A DNA stretch of 64,000 nt from Hungatella effluvii (GCF_003201875.1 NZ_QJKD01000004.1:248001-312000); one strand, 5' to 3'; shown: positions 34,470-44,105, counted from the stretch's first letter. Translations and numbers: made by a program. Notes: generated by a model from the letters alone, not told the origin.

Positions 34470-35504
34470 ATGTTTTTATATCAGATAAAGAACGAAGCAA
34501 TCGCAATACTCGGCTGCAGAAGCTATGACGGCCTGGTCGAGATTCCTGAGACAATAGATGGAAAACCGGTAACAGAGCTGGCGGCATACGCATTTTCCGA
34601 GGGATGGGGACGGCGGGAAATGCTAAAGGCAGCGGGAAAGATTCTGCTGGCCGACGCCGAAGGGAATGCACAAAACGGAATGGAAGCGGAGATGAATGCC
34701 TCCAGTCCCGAGGCTGTCGAACTGCCGCCGGTGGCATGCTGCGGCCACTTAAAGGAAATCATTCTTCCGCGGACGATTAAAAAAATCGGCAACTACGCAT
34801 TCTATAACTGTTTTGAACTGAATACGATCCGGTGCTATAGCACGATCGAAGATGTAGGATCCGGCCTGTTTACCGGTTGTGCCAGCATCAGACATATGGA
34901 TGTTCACATAATTCCAGGCCGCCGTTCCTGTTTTAAGGAACTGATATCAGAATTGAGACAGGAACTTTATGTAAACTACTATATGGAATCGGAATTAACT
35001 TCACCACCTGCAAAATCAGCTCTCCAGGCAAAACTGGTATTTCCGGAAATGTTTGAAGAATCCGTGGAAAATACACCCGCCCGCATTATCATGCGGGAAA
35101 TGCATGGATGCGGCCATATGTACCGCTACTGTTTTGAGCAGACTGAATTCCGTTTTTCCAAATACGACGCGCTGTTTCCCCATATCAAAGTTCAGGAGCC
35201 GGAGCGGGTCGTCTGCTCCCTTGTTATGGGGCGGCTTAAGTATCCTTTGGAATTGATGGAACCGCATCGAGGGGCGTATGAGGAGTATCTGAGGGAACAC
35301 ATGGGTGGGGCCGCGGAGTGTGCGCTGACGGCGGGAGACACGGAAACTTATTCCTGGCTGGCGGTCCATTATGCGGACCGGAAGGAAACTCTGGATGAGA
35401 TGATCGAACTGGCCGGCCGGGAAGGTGAGACGGAGGCACTGAGCGGCCTGATGGATCTGCGCCACCGGCGTTTTCCGGCAAAAAAACGGACATTTTCGCT
35501 GTAG
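34470..35504 (+). CDS. BspA-type leucine-rich repeat protein
   Basis: This 344-aa cytosolic protein has an N-terminal region with LRR_5/BspA-type repeats (GLVEIPETIDGKPVTELAAYAFS, LKEIILPRTIKKIGNYAFYNC, TIRCYSTIEDVGSGLFTGC) and a helical C-terminal half with no recognised domain. Start is ATG at 34470; the longer frame crosses the promoter. No signal peptide. It is the first gene of a unit with a vWA protein and a MoxR ATPase and may supply binding specificity. Such LRR modules commonly mediate protein-protein contacts. Confidence 0.8.
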   Translation: MFLYQIKNEAIAILGCRSYDGLVEIPETIDGKPVTELAAYAFSEGWGRREMLKAAGKILLADAEGNAQNGMEAEMNASSPEAVELPPVACCGHLKEIILPRTIKKIGNYAFYNCFELNTIRCYSTIEDVGSGLFTGCASIRHMDVHIIPGRRSCFKELISELRQELYVNYYMESELTSPPAKSALQAKLVFPEMFEESVENTPARIIMREMHGCGHMYRYCFEQTEFRFSKYDALFPHIKVQEPERVVCSLVMGRLKYPLELMEPHRGAYEEYLREHMGGAAECALTAGDTETYSWLAVHYADRKETLDEMIELAGREGETEALSGLMDLRHRRFPAKKRTFSL

Positions 35505-35566
35505 GCATTTAAAGCAGGAAAACAATAAATCAATAAAACAATAAATAGAAGGGCAGGTGAAGCCAA

Positions 35567-36886
35567 ATGATAGATCCTTTGCGGCAGCAGCAGCTCGACG
35601 AGCTGGAAGAGGTAGAAATCTGCCACGATATTCTGACAAATTCCAGAAATGAATTGTATTTAAATTTTCGCTATCTGGACGTGGCCTTAAGCAGCCTTGG
35701 ATTTCTGGCGGACCGCGCGGGGCGCGGAGTGGCAACGGATGGATTTCTCATCTATTACCAGCCGGAGCATTTGATGAGTATGTATAAACGGGGGCGGGTC
35801 CTGATTAACCGGGCCTTTCTTCACATGGTATTCCACTGCCTGCTGGGCCATATGGATACGCGGGGAAAACGGGCGGTCCCGTACTGGAATCTGGCCTGTG
35901 ACATTGCCATAGAATCCATCATCGATGAATTTTATGTAAAGAACGTATACCGCCATCAGTCGGTTTTCCGGAGAGAAGTATACGCGAAGCTGAAGGAAAA
36001 GCTCCGGGTTCTGACGGCGGAGGGCATCTATAAGTCGCTTCAGGACATGGATTTAACCGAAGAGGAATACGAGCGCATGGCGGCAGAGTTTTACGTGGAT
36101 AACCATGACCATTGGGAGAGGGAAGAAGATCCCAGGATCCGACAGGAGCGCCAGAATAAGTGGCAGAATAACAGAGAGAAGATGCAGACAGAGATGGAAT
36201 CCTTCGGTGAGAAGGACGCGGAGGACTTCAGAAGCCTGTTGGAGGCCGTGCGGGTTGAAAACCGGGAACGGTATGATTATAAGCAGTTTCTGCGCAGGTT
36301 TTCTGTACTTCGCGAGGAGAACGAGGTGGATCAGGATTCCTTCGACTATGTGTTTTATACGTACGGAATGGAACTATACGGCAATATGCCGCTGATTGAA
36401 CCGCTGGAATCGAAGGAGGTTCACCGCATTGAAGATTTTGTGATCGTGGTGGATACTTCGATGTCCTGCTCCGGGGAGCTGGTGCGGCGGTTCCTGGAGG
36501 AGACGTATTCCGTGCTCTGTGAATCCGAGAGCTATTTCCGGAAAATCAATATCCACATCATACAGTGCGATGAGATGATCCGGTCCGATGAGACGATTAC
36601 CAGCCAGGACGAAATGAAGGCCTATATGGAGAACTTTACTATATCGGGATTGGGCGGAACTGATTTCCGGCCGGCCTTTGAATACGTGAATGGACTGATG
36701 AATCAGGGGAAATTTAAGAAACTCAAGGGGCTTTTATACTTTACTGACGGAAAGGGAATATACCCTGTCCGAATGCCCGCCTATGACACGGCCTTTGTCT
36801 TTGTGGAAGGGCAGTATGAAGATGTATCCGTCCCCGCGTGGGCGATGAAAATTATCCTGACAGAGGAGGAAATAAATCAATTATGA
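35567..36886 (+). CDS. vWA-like protein with metallopeptidase-like N-domain (DUF2201 type)
   Basis: This 439-aa protein has an N-terminal putative metallopeptidase-like domain (FLHMVFHCLLGHMDTRGKR, about residues 85-105) and a C-terminal vWA-like domain with a MIDAS motif (FVIVVDTSMSCSGEL, about residue 290). In the peptidase-like motif the usual HExxH glutamate is replaced by Met (HMVFH), so catalysis is doubtful. Proteins of this kind pair with MoxR ATPases. Its stop overlaps the ATPase start (ATGA). Confidence 0.87.
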   Translation: MIDPLRQQQLDELEEVEICHDILTNSRNELYLNFRYLDVALSSLGFLADRAGRGVATDGFLIYYQPEHLMSMYKRGRVLINRAFLHMVFHCLLGHMDTRGKRAVPYWNLACDIAIESIIDEFYVKNVYRHQSVFRREVYAKLKEKLRVLTAEGIYKSLQDMDLTEEEYERMAAEFYVDNHDHWEREEDPRIRQERQNKWQNNREKMQTEMESFGEKDAEDFRSLLEAVRVENRERYDYKQFLRRFSVLREENEVDQDSFDYVFYTYGMELYGNMPLIEPLESKEVHRIEDFVIVVDTSMSCSGELVRRFLEETYSVLCESESYFRKINIHIIQCDEMIRSDETITSQDEMKAYMENFTISGLGGTDFRPAFEYVNGLMNQGKFKKLKGLLYFTDGKGIYPVRMPAYDTAFVFVEGQYEDVSVPAWAMKIILTEEEINQL

Positions 36887-38388
36887 ATATAAAACGAGCC
36901 AAGGAAGAGATAAAGGATACTATTGAGGCGTATCTGCTGAAGGATGAGTACGGCGCCTATGAGATACCATCTGTCCGTCAGCGCCCGGTTCTGTTAATCG
37001 GACCGCCGGGGGTGGGCAAGACGCAGATTATGGAGCAGATATCGCGGGAATGCGGAATTGGGCTGGTGGCCTATACCATTACTCATCACACCCGGCAGAG
37101 TGCCATTGGACTTCCGTTTATTGTTAAGAAAGAATATGGCGGTAAGCCGTACAGTGTGACGGAATACACCATGAGTGAGATCGTGGCATCCATTTACAAT
37201 AAAATCGAACAGACCGGTCTTTCGGAGGGAATTCTGTTTATCGATGAAATTAACTGCGTTTCGGAGACGCTTGCGCCTGCCATGCTGCAGTTTTTACAGT
37301 GTAAGACATTTGGAAACCATCAGATTCCGGAAGGCTGGATCATTGCAGCGGCCGGTAATCCGCCCGAATACAACAAATCCGTAAGGGATTTTGACGTGGT
37401 GACCCTGGACCGGATTAAAATGATTCACGTGGAGCCGGACTACGAGGTATGGAAGCAGTATGCGTATGAACAGTCGATCCATCCCGCCATAATCTCCTAT
37501 TTGAACGCGAGGCCGGAATCATTTTGCCGGATTGAGACAACGGTAGACGGCCGTCTGTTTGCTACTCCGCGAGGCTGGGAAGATTTATCACGATTTATTG
37601 AAGTATATGAAAAACTCGGAAAAAAGGCGGATCGGGAGGTGATCGGACAGTATCTCCAGTACCCGAAGATAGCCAAGGATTTCTCCAATTACCTGGAACT
37701 CTATTATAAATACCAGGACGATTACCAGATCGATGAAATTTTAGCAGGCTCGATTCGGGAAAATCTCTGCAATAAGCTAAAACGTGCCCAGTTTGACGAG
37801 AAACTGAGCGTAATCGGTCTCCTGCTCTCGAAGCTGAACAGCGGATTTAAGCAGGTGGTAAAAGATGTGGAAAAGCTGGAAATTTTAATGGAGGAGTTAA
37901 AAAAGCTGCATGATGGAAGTCTGGACGGAGATATGGAGGAACGTCTCCTCACGGTGCAAAAGGAATTTAAACAGGTCTGGGAAAAGAAGCGGGAAGCCGG
38001 ACTTTTAAACCGTCAGAGTGATTACCTGCACCGGGATGTGGAACGGATTCTGGAGCAGTATGAAAAAGAGCTTCGTTTCGCAGAAGCTCCGGATGCGGAT
38101 GCGGCGTGGGAAATGGTAAAGTCTTACTTTGGCTGTGAGCGGGAGCAGTACGAAAAACGGTTCGACGAGAGCGGAGCCATGCTGGAACACGCCTTTGATT
38201 TTATGGAGATATCCTTTGGCGACAGTCAGGAAATGGCAGTGTTTATCACCGAACTGAATACGAATTACTACAGCATAAAATTCCTTCAGGAATATGAGTG
38301 CCAGAGATATTACCAGTATAACGAGCGCCTTTTGTTTAACCGCCGGGAGGATGAGATAAAGGAACGGATCGACCATCTGGGAAAATGA
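36883..38388 (+). CDS. MoxR-family AAA+ ATPase
   Basis: This 501-aa ATPase has Walker A GPPGVGKT (about residue 45), Walker B LFIDEINC and a sensor-like AAGNPPEYNKSVRDFD segment. A helical C-terminal region of about 200 residues follows. MoxR proteins act as chaperones with vWA partners that remodel or activate a target. Start: ATG at 36883, overlapping the vWA stop; the frame extends upstream but inside the previous gene. Together they form a MoxR-vWA pair. Confidence 0.9.
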   Translation: MNIKRAKEEIKDTIEAYLLKDEYGAYEIPSVRQRPVLLIGPPGVGKTQIMEQISRECGIGLVAYTITHHTRQSAIGLPFIVKKEYGGKPYSVTEYTMSEIVASIYNKIEQTGLSEGILFIDEINCVSETLAPAMLQFLQCKTFGNHQIPEGWIIAAAGNPPEYNKSVRDFDVVTLDRIKMIHVEPDYEVWKQYAYEQSIHPAIISYLNARPESFCRIETTVDGRLFATPRGWEDLSRFIEVYEKLGKKADREVIGQYLQYPKIAKDFSNYLELYYKYQDDYQIDEILAGSIRENLCNKLKRAQFDEKLSVIGLLLSKLNSGFKQVVKDVEKLEILMEELKKLHDGSLDGDMEERLLTVQKEFKQVWEKKREAGLLNRQSDYLHRDVERILEQYEKELRFAEAPDADAAWEMVKSYFGCEREQYEKRFDESGAMLEHAFDFMEISFGDSQEMAVFITELNTNYYSIKFLQEYECQRYYQYNERLLFNRREDEIKERIDHLGK

Positions 38389-38572
38389 CAGGTGGTGCGG
38401 ATTGTCTGTTAATTTAGTACAAAGTGTATAAAATCCCAAAAACTTCCCCATAATAAAAAAAGAAAGCCACTTCAATGAGAAAGGAAATCATTTTCTCCTC
38501 TGAGAGGCGGCAGTTATCGCACGCGGGCGGGGAAAAACAGCCGCCGGGTGCTCACAACAAGGAGGTAGTGCC

Positions 38573-38785
38573 ATGGGTAACAAAGCATTGGACTATACAG
38601 CCCTTACCATCGCCATTATCGGCGCGGTAAACTGGGGTCTGGTAGGCTTCTTCAATTTTAATCTGGTGTCATTCCTTTTCGGCAGCATGTCCTGGATTTC
38701 CAGAATCGTATATGCGCTGGTCGGAATCTGCGGATTATACCTGCTCACCTTTTATGGTCGCTCAGAAGTAAGTACAGAAAGATAG
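38573..38785 (+). CDS. DUF378 small membrane protein (YuzA-like)
   Basis: This 70-aa protein has two hydrophobic helices and the DUF378 signature (LDYTALTIAIIGAVNWGLVGFF, then ISRIVYALVGICGLYLL). Function is unknown. AAGGAGG lies before the ATG. It has its own terminator after it. Confidence 0.9.
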   Translation: MGNKALDYTALTIAIIGAVNWGLVGFFNFNLVSFLFGSMSWISRIVYALVGICGLYLLTFYGRSEVSTER

Positions 38786-38799
38786 TAACAGGAAAACGG

Positions 38800-38847
38800 C
38801 GGGAGAATTGCCTGGGCCCTTGAGGCTTCGGCGATTCTCCTGCTTTT
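38800..38847 (+). terminator. Terminator after the DUF378 gene
   Basis: GGAGAATTGCC pairs with GGCGATTCTCC with one wobble, then TGCTTTTTTG. From here to 39060 no gene is seen; the stretch is AT-rich near its end. Confidence 0.8.
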
Positions 38848-39060
38848 TTGTGCAGCAGGAAAGTGCCTCTGTTACAAAAAAGCCCTCCGTGCAGGAGGCA
38901 CACTCCGCGCTATGGAAATATGGCCGCTGAAGCGACCGTGCTCCAATTTTTTACCTAAAAAATATTTTGATAGTTAATTAACGATCAAAACACAATTTTG
39001 TCAGAAAATGTATATTATACACAAAAATAGTTCGATTAATTGTGAATAAAATATCTATTG

Positions 39061-39089
39061 TTGCCATTATTTTTCGGAACTGTTATACT
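39061..39089 (+). promoter_or_regulatory. Promoter of the aldehyde dehydrogenase gene
   Basis: TTGCCA (39061-39066), a 17-base spacer and TATACT (39084-39089). The gene starts about 78 bases further on. Confidence 0.6.
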
Positions 39090-39166
39090 GAAAACAGAAC
39101 AAAAGAGTGCGGCAGGGCCGCGGAGAATGCCCTGTATCAAATTTTTTATTAGAAAGGAGACGTTAT

Positions 39167-40642
39167 ATGGAAAATGCAGCAAGAGAGAGCTATAACCTGT
39201 ACATCAACGGCCAATGGGTCGACGCATCCGATGGCGGTACATTTAAATCTTACTGTCCGGCGAATGGAGAATATCTGTCTACATGCGCGGAAGCTACGAG
39301 AGAGGATGTAGACGCCGCGGTAGATGCCGCATGGGCCGCGTGGGAGAGCTGGAAGAAGACGACGCCCGCAGAGAGGGCGGATGCACTGTTAAAGATTGCA
39401 GATGTGATTGATCAGAATAAGGAGAGACTGGCTCTTTTGGAGACGCTGGACAATGGAAAACCGATCAGAGAGACCATGACGATCGATATTCCGTATGCGT
39501 CCGATCATTTCCGTTATTTCGCCGGAGCGGTGAGGACGGAAGAGGGAGAGGCGGCCATGCTGGATGAGAATACGCTGAGCCTGATCTTAAGGGAACCGAT
39601 CGGCGTCGTGGGCCAGATCGTGCCGTGGAATTTCCCATTCCTGATGGCGGCCTGGAAGCTTGCGCCTGTGCTGGCAGCAGGGTGCTGTACGGTATTTAAG
39701 CCTTCCAGCTATACTTCCCTAAGCGTGCTGGAGCTGGCGAAGCTGATCGACGGAATTCTGCCTCCTGGTGTCTTTAATATTGTGACAGGAAGAGGTTCGA
39801 AGTCGGGGCAGTATATGCTGGAGCATCCGGGTTTCCGAAAGCTGGCATTTACAGGATCATCCGAGGTGGGCTGCCAGGTAGGATGCGCGGCTTCGGAGAA
39901 ACTGATACCGTCCACGCTGGAGCTGGGCGGTAAATCGGCTAATATTTTCTTCCCGGACTGTAAATGGGATATGGCGATGGACGGACTGCAGCTGGGAATC
40001 CTGTTCAACCAGGGGCAGGTATGCTGCGCCGGATCCCGTGTATTTGTGCATGAAGACATTTATGACAGATTCGTGGAAGAGGCTGTGGCGAAGTTTAACA
40101 GCGTGAAGGTTGGCCTTCCGTGGGAGGCGGACACGATGATGGGATCTCAGATCTACGAGGCTCATTTGAATAAGATTCTGGACTACATAGAGATTGGAAA
40201 GAAGGAGGGAGCCAGGGTAGCCTGCGGCGGTGAACGAATTACGGATGGAGAACTGGCAAAGGGCTGCTTCTTAAAGCCGACGCTGCTTGTGGACGTGACA
40301 AATGATATGCGGGTGGCGCAGGAAGAGATCTTTGGACCGGTGGCGGTTGTGATGAAATTCAAGGATGAAGAAGATGTGATCCGTATGGCCAATGAGAGTG
40401 AGTACGGTCTGGGCGGCGCTGTGTGGACCCGGGATATCAACCGGGCTGTCCGTGTCTGCCGTGCAATCGAAACAGGCCGTATGTGGGTGAATACGTATAA
40501 CGCGATTCCGGCCGGAGCTCCGTTTGGCGGCTACAAGAAGTCGGGGATCGGCCGCGAGACCCATAAGGTTATTCTGGAGCATTATACCCAGATGAAGAAC
40601 ATCATGATTAATCTGTCTGAAAATCCATCGGGATTCTATTGA
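39167..40642 (+). CDS. NAD(P)-dependent aldehyde dehydrogenase
   Basis: This 491-aa enzyme oxidises an aldehyde to the acid. The catalytic cysteine lies in NQGQVCCAGSR (about residue 286), the general base in LELGGKS (Glu252) and the NAD-binding FTGSSEVG motif at about residue 228. The PWNFPFLM segment (about 153-160) is a family landmark. Start is ATG at 39167 with GAAAGGAG before it. Substrate class is not visible from the sequence; it is closest in appearance to the general AldH/betaine- or phenylacetaldehyde-type enzymes. Single-gene unit ending in a large hairpin. Confidence 0.92.
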   Translation: MENAARESYNLYINGQWVDASDGGTFKSYCPANGEYLSTCAEATREDVDAAVDAAWAAWESWKKTTPAERADALLKIADVIDQNKERLALLETLDNGKPIRETMTIDIPYASDHFRYFAGAVRTEEGEAAMLDENTLSLILREPIGVVGQIVPWNFPFLMAAWKLAPVLAAGCCTVFKPSSYTSLSVLELAKLIDGILPPGVFNIVTGRGSKSGQYMLEHPGFRKLAFTGSSEVGCQVGCAASEKLIPSTLELGGKSANIFFPDCKWDMAMDGLQLGILFNQGQVCCAGSRVFVHEDIYDRFVEEAVAKFNSVKVGLPWEADTMMGSQIYEAHLNKILDYIEIGKKEGARVACGGERITDGELAKGCFLKPTLLVDVTNDMRVAQEEIFGPVAVVMKFKDEEDVIRMANESEYGLGGAVWTRDINRAVRVCRAIETGRMWVNTYNAIPAGAPFGGYKKSGIGRETHKVILEHYTQMKNIMINLSENPSGFY

Positions 40643-40654
40643 TTCAATGCATGA

Positions 40655-40725
40655 ACTGCCGGACAGACTGCCGGATACAGGAATGGAGATGAGATTCCTT
40701 GTATCCAGCGGGTCTGTCCGGCAGT
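40655..40725. terminator. Long hairpin between convergent genes (first)
   Basis: Bases 40655-40684 pair with about 40694-40725 with a small internal mismatch (TGCC against AGCG). It overlaps the next, larger inverted repeat by four bases, so only one of the two can form fully at a time. Confidence 0.65.
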
Positions 40726-40797
40726 AACAGTTCAGTCTTCGCTTCCAGCTGCCGGACCAGGCAGCGGCAGCTGGAAGCGAAGACTGAACTGTTACTG
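40722..40797. repeat. Perfect 33-bp inverted repeat between convergent genes
   Basis: Bases 40722-40754 are the exact reverse complement of 40765-40797, around a 10-base loop. It lies between the ends of the aldehyde dehydrogenase gene and the minus-strand P-loop gene and could end both transcripts, although there is no long T run. Confidence 0.85.
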
Positions 40798-40814
40798 TCG
40801 GCATTTTATCATGT

Positions 40815-41408
40815 TTAGCCATTCTCTTCCAGTATCCCAACAATTCTTTTCATAGATTCCTGGTATTCCTGATCGGTCGAGTTATAGAATAAAAGAAGAT
40901 CGTCGTCAGAACTGTCCGGCCGGTCAATGGCTGAGGGAATCGAAAAATCCACACCACTGATATACTTATCCCAGTTTTCCAGCTTCCATGTGTCCCGGCT
41001 GGAGTTGCGGTGTATCATGCGCTGATGGCAGATCTCGGGGGCCGTGACGACCCAGATGATCTCCAGGCGGGCGTTCTTCATTGCCAGCCGCTTCCGGAAC
41101 TGATCCATATATTCCGGGTTCCGTATTTCGCGGGTAAACGGCGCATTAATCAGGACAATATCGTCATAATCCAATGCCTCCATGGCAATATTAATAATAG
41201 CCTCATATTCATAATTACGAATATTGGATTCAAAAAAGTCGGAACTCCGGTTGCGTTCCTCACCTGCCACATCGAAAATGCGGTTAGACAGGACGATCAG
41301 GGTATCTTTGTCCAGATAGACGACGTGCTTCAGATTTTTTGCCAGTTGTTTCGAGATGTAGGTTTTCCCGCATGCCGGCGGTGAGGTTACCAGTATCATT
41401 TTTTTCAA
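40815..41408 (-). CDS. P-loop NTPase / nucleoside-kinase-like protein
   Basis: This protein of about 197 aa has a Walker A motif SPPACGKT near its N-terminus and a lid-like Arg-rich region (RNSSRDTWKLENWDKYISG). It resembles small kinases and AAA proteins annotated as ATP-binding or zeta-toxin-like; the substrate is unknown. Start choice: TTG at 41408 with GGAGG eight bases upstream. The ATG at 41399 would be 17 bases from that site, too far. It is a single gene facing the aldehyde dehydrogenase gene. Confidence 0.75.
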   Translation of the reverse strand: MKKMILVTSPPACGKTYISKQLAKNLKHVVYLDKDTLIVLSNRIFDVAGEERNRSSDFFESNIRNYEYEAIINIAMEALDYDDIVLINAPFTREIRNPEYMDQFRKRLAMKNARLEIIWVVTAPEICHQRMIHRNSSRDTWKLENWDKYISGVDFSIPSAIDRPDSSDDDLLLFYNSTDQEYQESMKRIVGILEENG

Positions 41409-41573
41409 GACAAATTCCTCCTCTTGCGGCCTGTAAATGGCAGATTGTGTTGATTTACGCCTATTATAAATGGTTTGCCTGTAAAAGTTCAAGGCGGTTT
41501 TCTGTAAAGATTAATAGCAGAACAGATAAAATATGGTATAATAAAATAAATTTACGTGAGAAGGAGATTCTTT

Positions 41574-41954
41574 ATGTTTTTCGTCTTTGGAATCAGTCAG
41601 GGAAAGAAGGCGCTGGAATACGCGAAGACCGTTATCTGCGCTCAGTGCGGCGGTTATGGGAGATATCAGGTTTTTATGACCTACTCTTATTTCAGCCTCT
41701 TTTTCATTCCCATCATAAAATGGAACCGGCATTATTACGTTCAGATGTCATGCTGCAGTACCATCTATGAACTGGATCAGGAGGTGGGAAGGCGTCTGGC
41801 GCATGGAGAACAGCCGGATATAACCGAAAAGGATTTAACGCTTGTACAGGCTGGCCGCAGAGTGTCCGGATGGAACCGGAAACGGTGTGAAAACTGCGGG
41901 TATGAGACCGAAGAGGACTTTGAATACTGCCCGATATGCGGAACGAAGCTTTAA
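41574..41954 (+). CDS. Zinc-ribbon membrane-associated protein
   Basis: This 126-aa protein has two cysteine pairs at its end (CENCGYETEEDFEYCPICG), a zinc ribbon, and a hydrophobic aromatic stretch (YSYFSLFFIPIIKW) that could dip into the membrane. A further CAQCG pair lies near the start. An extended -10 TGGTATAAT (TATAAT at 41537-41542) and GAAGGAG precede the ATG. This is a common zinc-ribbon family of unknown function. Confidence 0.8.
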   Translation: MFFVFGISQGKKALEYAKTVICAQCGGYGRYQVFMTYSYFSLFFIPIIKWNRHYYVQMSCCSTIYELDQEVGRRLAHGEQPDITEKDLTLVQAGRRVSGWNRKRCENCGYETEEDFEYCPICGTKL

Positions 41955-42147
41955 TAAGAGTCGGATGCCAGGCTTTTAATGAAATGGTGTCCCATTTAGT
42001 GCCCCAATATAGTAAAAGCCTGTGAGAAGCCTTAAAGCGATATATCTGTTTTTGAAGGAATTGTATTGGGTTTGTAGAATAAAACAAATGAAAATGGGGT
42101 AATGCGCATTTGGCAAATATTACGCAGGTAAAGGTAGGTGAACCATT

Positions 42148-42753
42148 ATGGATGCAACTGCTTTTTGGAAAGTAATTGGTGAATACAACAGCCAGACTAT
42201 AACAGTTCAAATCATATTGATGCTGTTTCTTGTACTTGGACTAATACTGTCTTATACAGGTAAAATAAAGTGGAGTGCAAAACTGGTTCTTGGTGTCGCT
42301 AACTTATACATTGGGATTGTGTTTTTTGGCGTATTTGGAACAGAACCAATTCAATTTTTTTTCGCGCTGCCGCTGTATTTGTGCTGCGGAGGGCTGTTAT
42401 TATTTGAGTGCATTAAAAACAAAGATGATGTTTTGGAAAAACCCAAGAGGTGGCAAAGTATCTTGCTGTTACTGTTCGTTTTGTATCCCGCGATTTCATT
42501 TCTTTTAGGCAACACTTTTCCCCAAATGGTAACTTACATAATGCCATGCCCCATAGTAAGTGTCAGCATTGCAGTTTACTCCGGTTATCGTAGAAAGAAT
42601 AGATTTTTACTTTTGCTGTTGACGATTTGGGGGCTAACCGGGATAAAATCACTAATATTTAGCGCATATGAAGATATTATTTTATTAGTTGCTGGAATAT
42701 ATGGTGTCTGCCTTATTTTTAATGATTATAAGGGGCGGAGCGCCAATCGGTAG
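42148..42753 (+). CDS. DUF6064-like membrane protein
   Basis: This 201-aa protein has six or so hydrophobic segments and the N-terminal FWKVIGEYNSQTITVQI that resembles DUF6064 proteins. Function unknown. An AAGGTAGG site precedes the ATG. It and the next gene are AT-richer than their surroundings and may be an acquired pair. Confidence 0.6.
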   Translation: MDATAFWKVIGEYNSQTITVQIILMLFLVLGLILSYTGKIKWSAKLVLGVANLYIGIVFFGVFGTEPIQFFFALPLYLCCGGLLLFECIKNKDDVLEKPKRWQSILLLLFVLYPAISFLLGNTFPQMVTYIMPCPIVSVSIAVYSGYRRKNRFLLLLLTIWGLTGIKSLIFSAYEDIILLVAGIYGVCLIFNDYKGRSANR

Positions 42754-42939
42754 TGCGTATTCCTGGTATAACGCGCATACCTTATTTTGCCGGTAACATG
42801 AGTGGCAAGCAGGGCACAACGGTACACACCTTTGTGCTTTTTCTTATTTGGGATCCCCATGAATGCAAAAATTATACTTATGCTTTGTTAAATGCAATAT
42901 GAATATGTGCATCAATTTGTTAATATTAGGAGTGAATTC

Positions 42940-43740
42940 ATGACAGATAAAAAGATTGCAATTCAATTTACAGTAGTAACATTCATCATTGCTTATGCAA
43001 CGGCAGGTGCGCTTATTTTTTGGGGTCAGTTTGGTTATAGAGTCTATAACTTTACAAATACATTTGGACAATTTGCGTCAAACATCCCTTTTGCCATATA
43101 TATTTTGTCGCCGGGGATTGCATCTTATTTTGTACTAAAGAAAAACAAGCGAATTACCAGCTTCAAAGGATGGCTGAAAAACGTATTTTATGTAAAAGGC
43201 AATATCTATCCCTATTTATTTGTTATGTTCGGATTGGTGATATATTTTGGCATACACCTTGCTGTTTCGGGACACGCATTAACAGAGTTTCCGCTGTATG
43301 TGTTTTTACTTTCTTTGCCTGGCAATCTTATTATCGGCGGTTTAGAGGAATCAGGCTGGATGTATATATTGCAGCCAATACTTGATAAAAAGTACGGGTA
43401 TCTTCTCTCATCTGTATTTACCGGAATAATATGGATTTTTTGGCATATCCCTCTTTTTTTCATTCCGGGAACGAATCATGGAAATGGGCTAATTAACTTT
43501 GGTATGTTTGCTGTTCAATGTTTGGCTTTCCGTTTTTTCTTTGGAGCAGTCTACAAAGTATCCGGCAAAAGCCGTATATTCATGTGTGTGTTGTTTCACA
43601 CGATGTTTAATGCGGCATCTGCTGTTTTTGGAACGATAACGATGAACTGGACTGGCACAATCACTGCAAATACTGCGATTATTTTTGCCTCAATAGTAAC
43701 TGTTCTAATGTATTACAAAAGACATCGGCAACTATTATGA
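42940..43740 (+). CDS. CPBP-family (CAAX protease-like) membrane protein
   Basis: This 266-aa membrane protein has the three motifs of the CPBP family: EESGWMY (Glu136-Glu137), FWHIPLF and HTMFNA. The usual Arg after EExxW is Met here. Family members act as intramembrane proteases or in immunity to bacteriocins; which applies is not known. Start: ATG at 42940 with TAGGAG before it. Confidence 0.85.
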   Translation: MTDKKIAIQFTVVTFIIAYATAGALIFWGQFGYRVYNFTNTFGQFASNIPFAIYILSPGIASYFVLKKNKRITSFKGWLKNVFYVKGNIYPYLFVMFGLVIYFGIHLAVSGHALTEFPLYVFLLSLPGNLIIGGLEESGWMYILQPILDKKYGYLLSSVFTGIIWIFWHIPLFFIPGTNHGNGLINFGMFAVQCLAFRFFFGAVYKVSGKSRIFMCVLFHTMFNAASAVFGTITMNWTGTITANTAIIFASIVTVLMYYKRHRQLL

Positions 43741-44077
43741 GTGTAGACACTCATACTCTTTTCACAATTTATGTACCACTCAAATTGTGAAAATCCGCTT
43801 GTTGGATGTGCCCCCCAATCCCCGTATGAATGTCTCTTGGCGGGGCAGCTGCGCGCCCGTCGGATGCTGGTCGAGCGGTATTTAGACTGCCCCAAATAGT
43901 GCCCGACTTGTTCTATTGCCTTGCAAAGAGCTATGGGAAGAAAAATAGCGGATATGCGACAATCTGGGTTTCATGCAGGTTTACGGGGTGTCTTAATAAT
44001 ACGGGGTAAGAGCTTTTAAGCTGTTTTTTCGGCTTCAAGCAATAAAAGATAAAGATAAATATAGAGATAAAGAAGGG

Positions 44078-44105
44078 CTTCCCAGTCAGCGGGAAGTCTT
44101 TTTTT
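44078..44105 (+). terminator. Rho-independent terminator
   Basis: CTTCCC (44078-44083) pairs with GGGAAG (44091-44096), then TC and seven T. It has no intact gene directly before it, which supports decay of an earlier gene. Confidence 0.75.
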
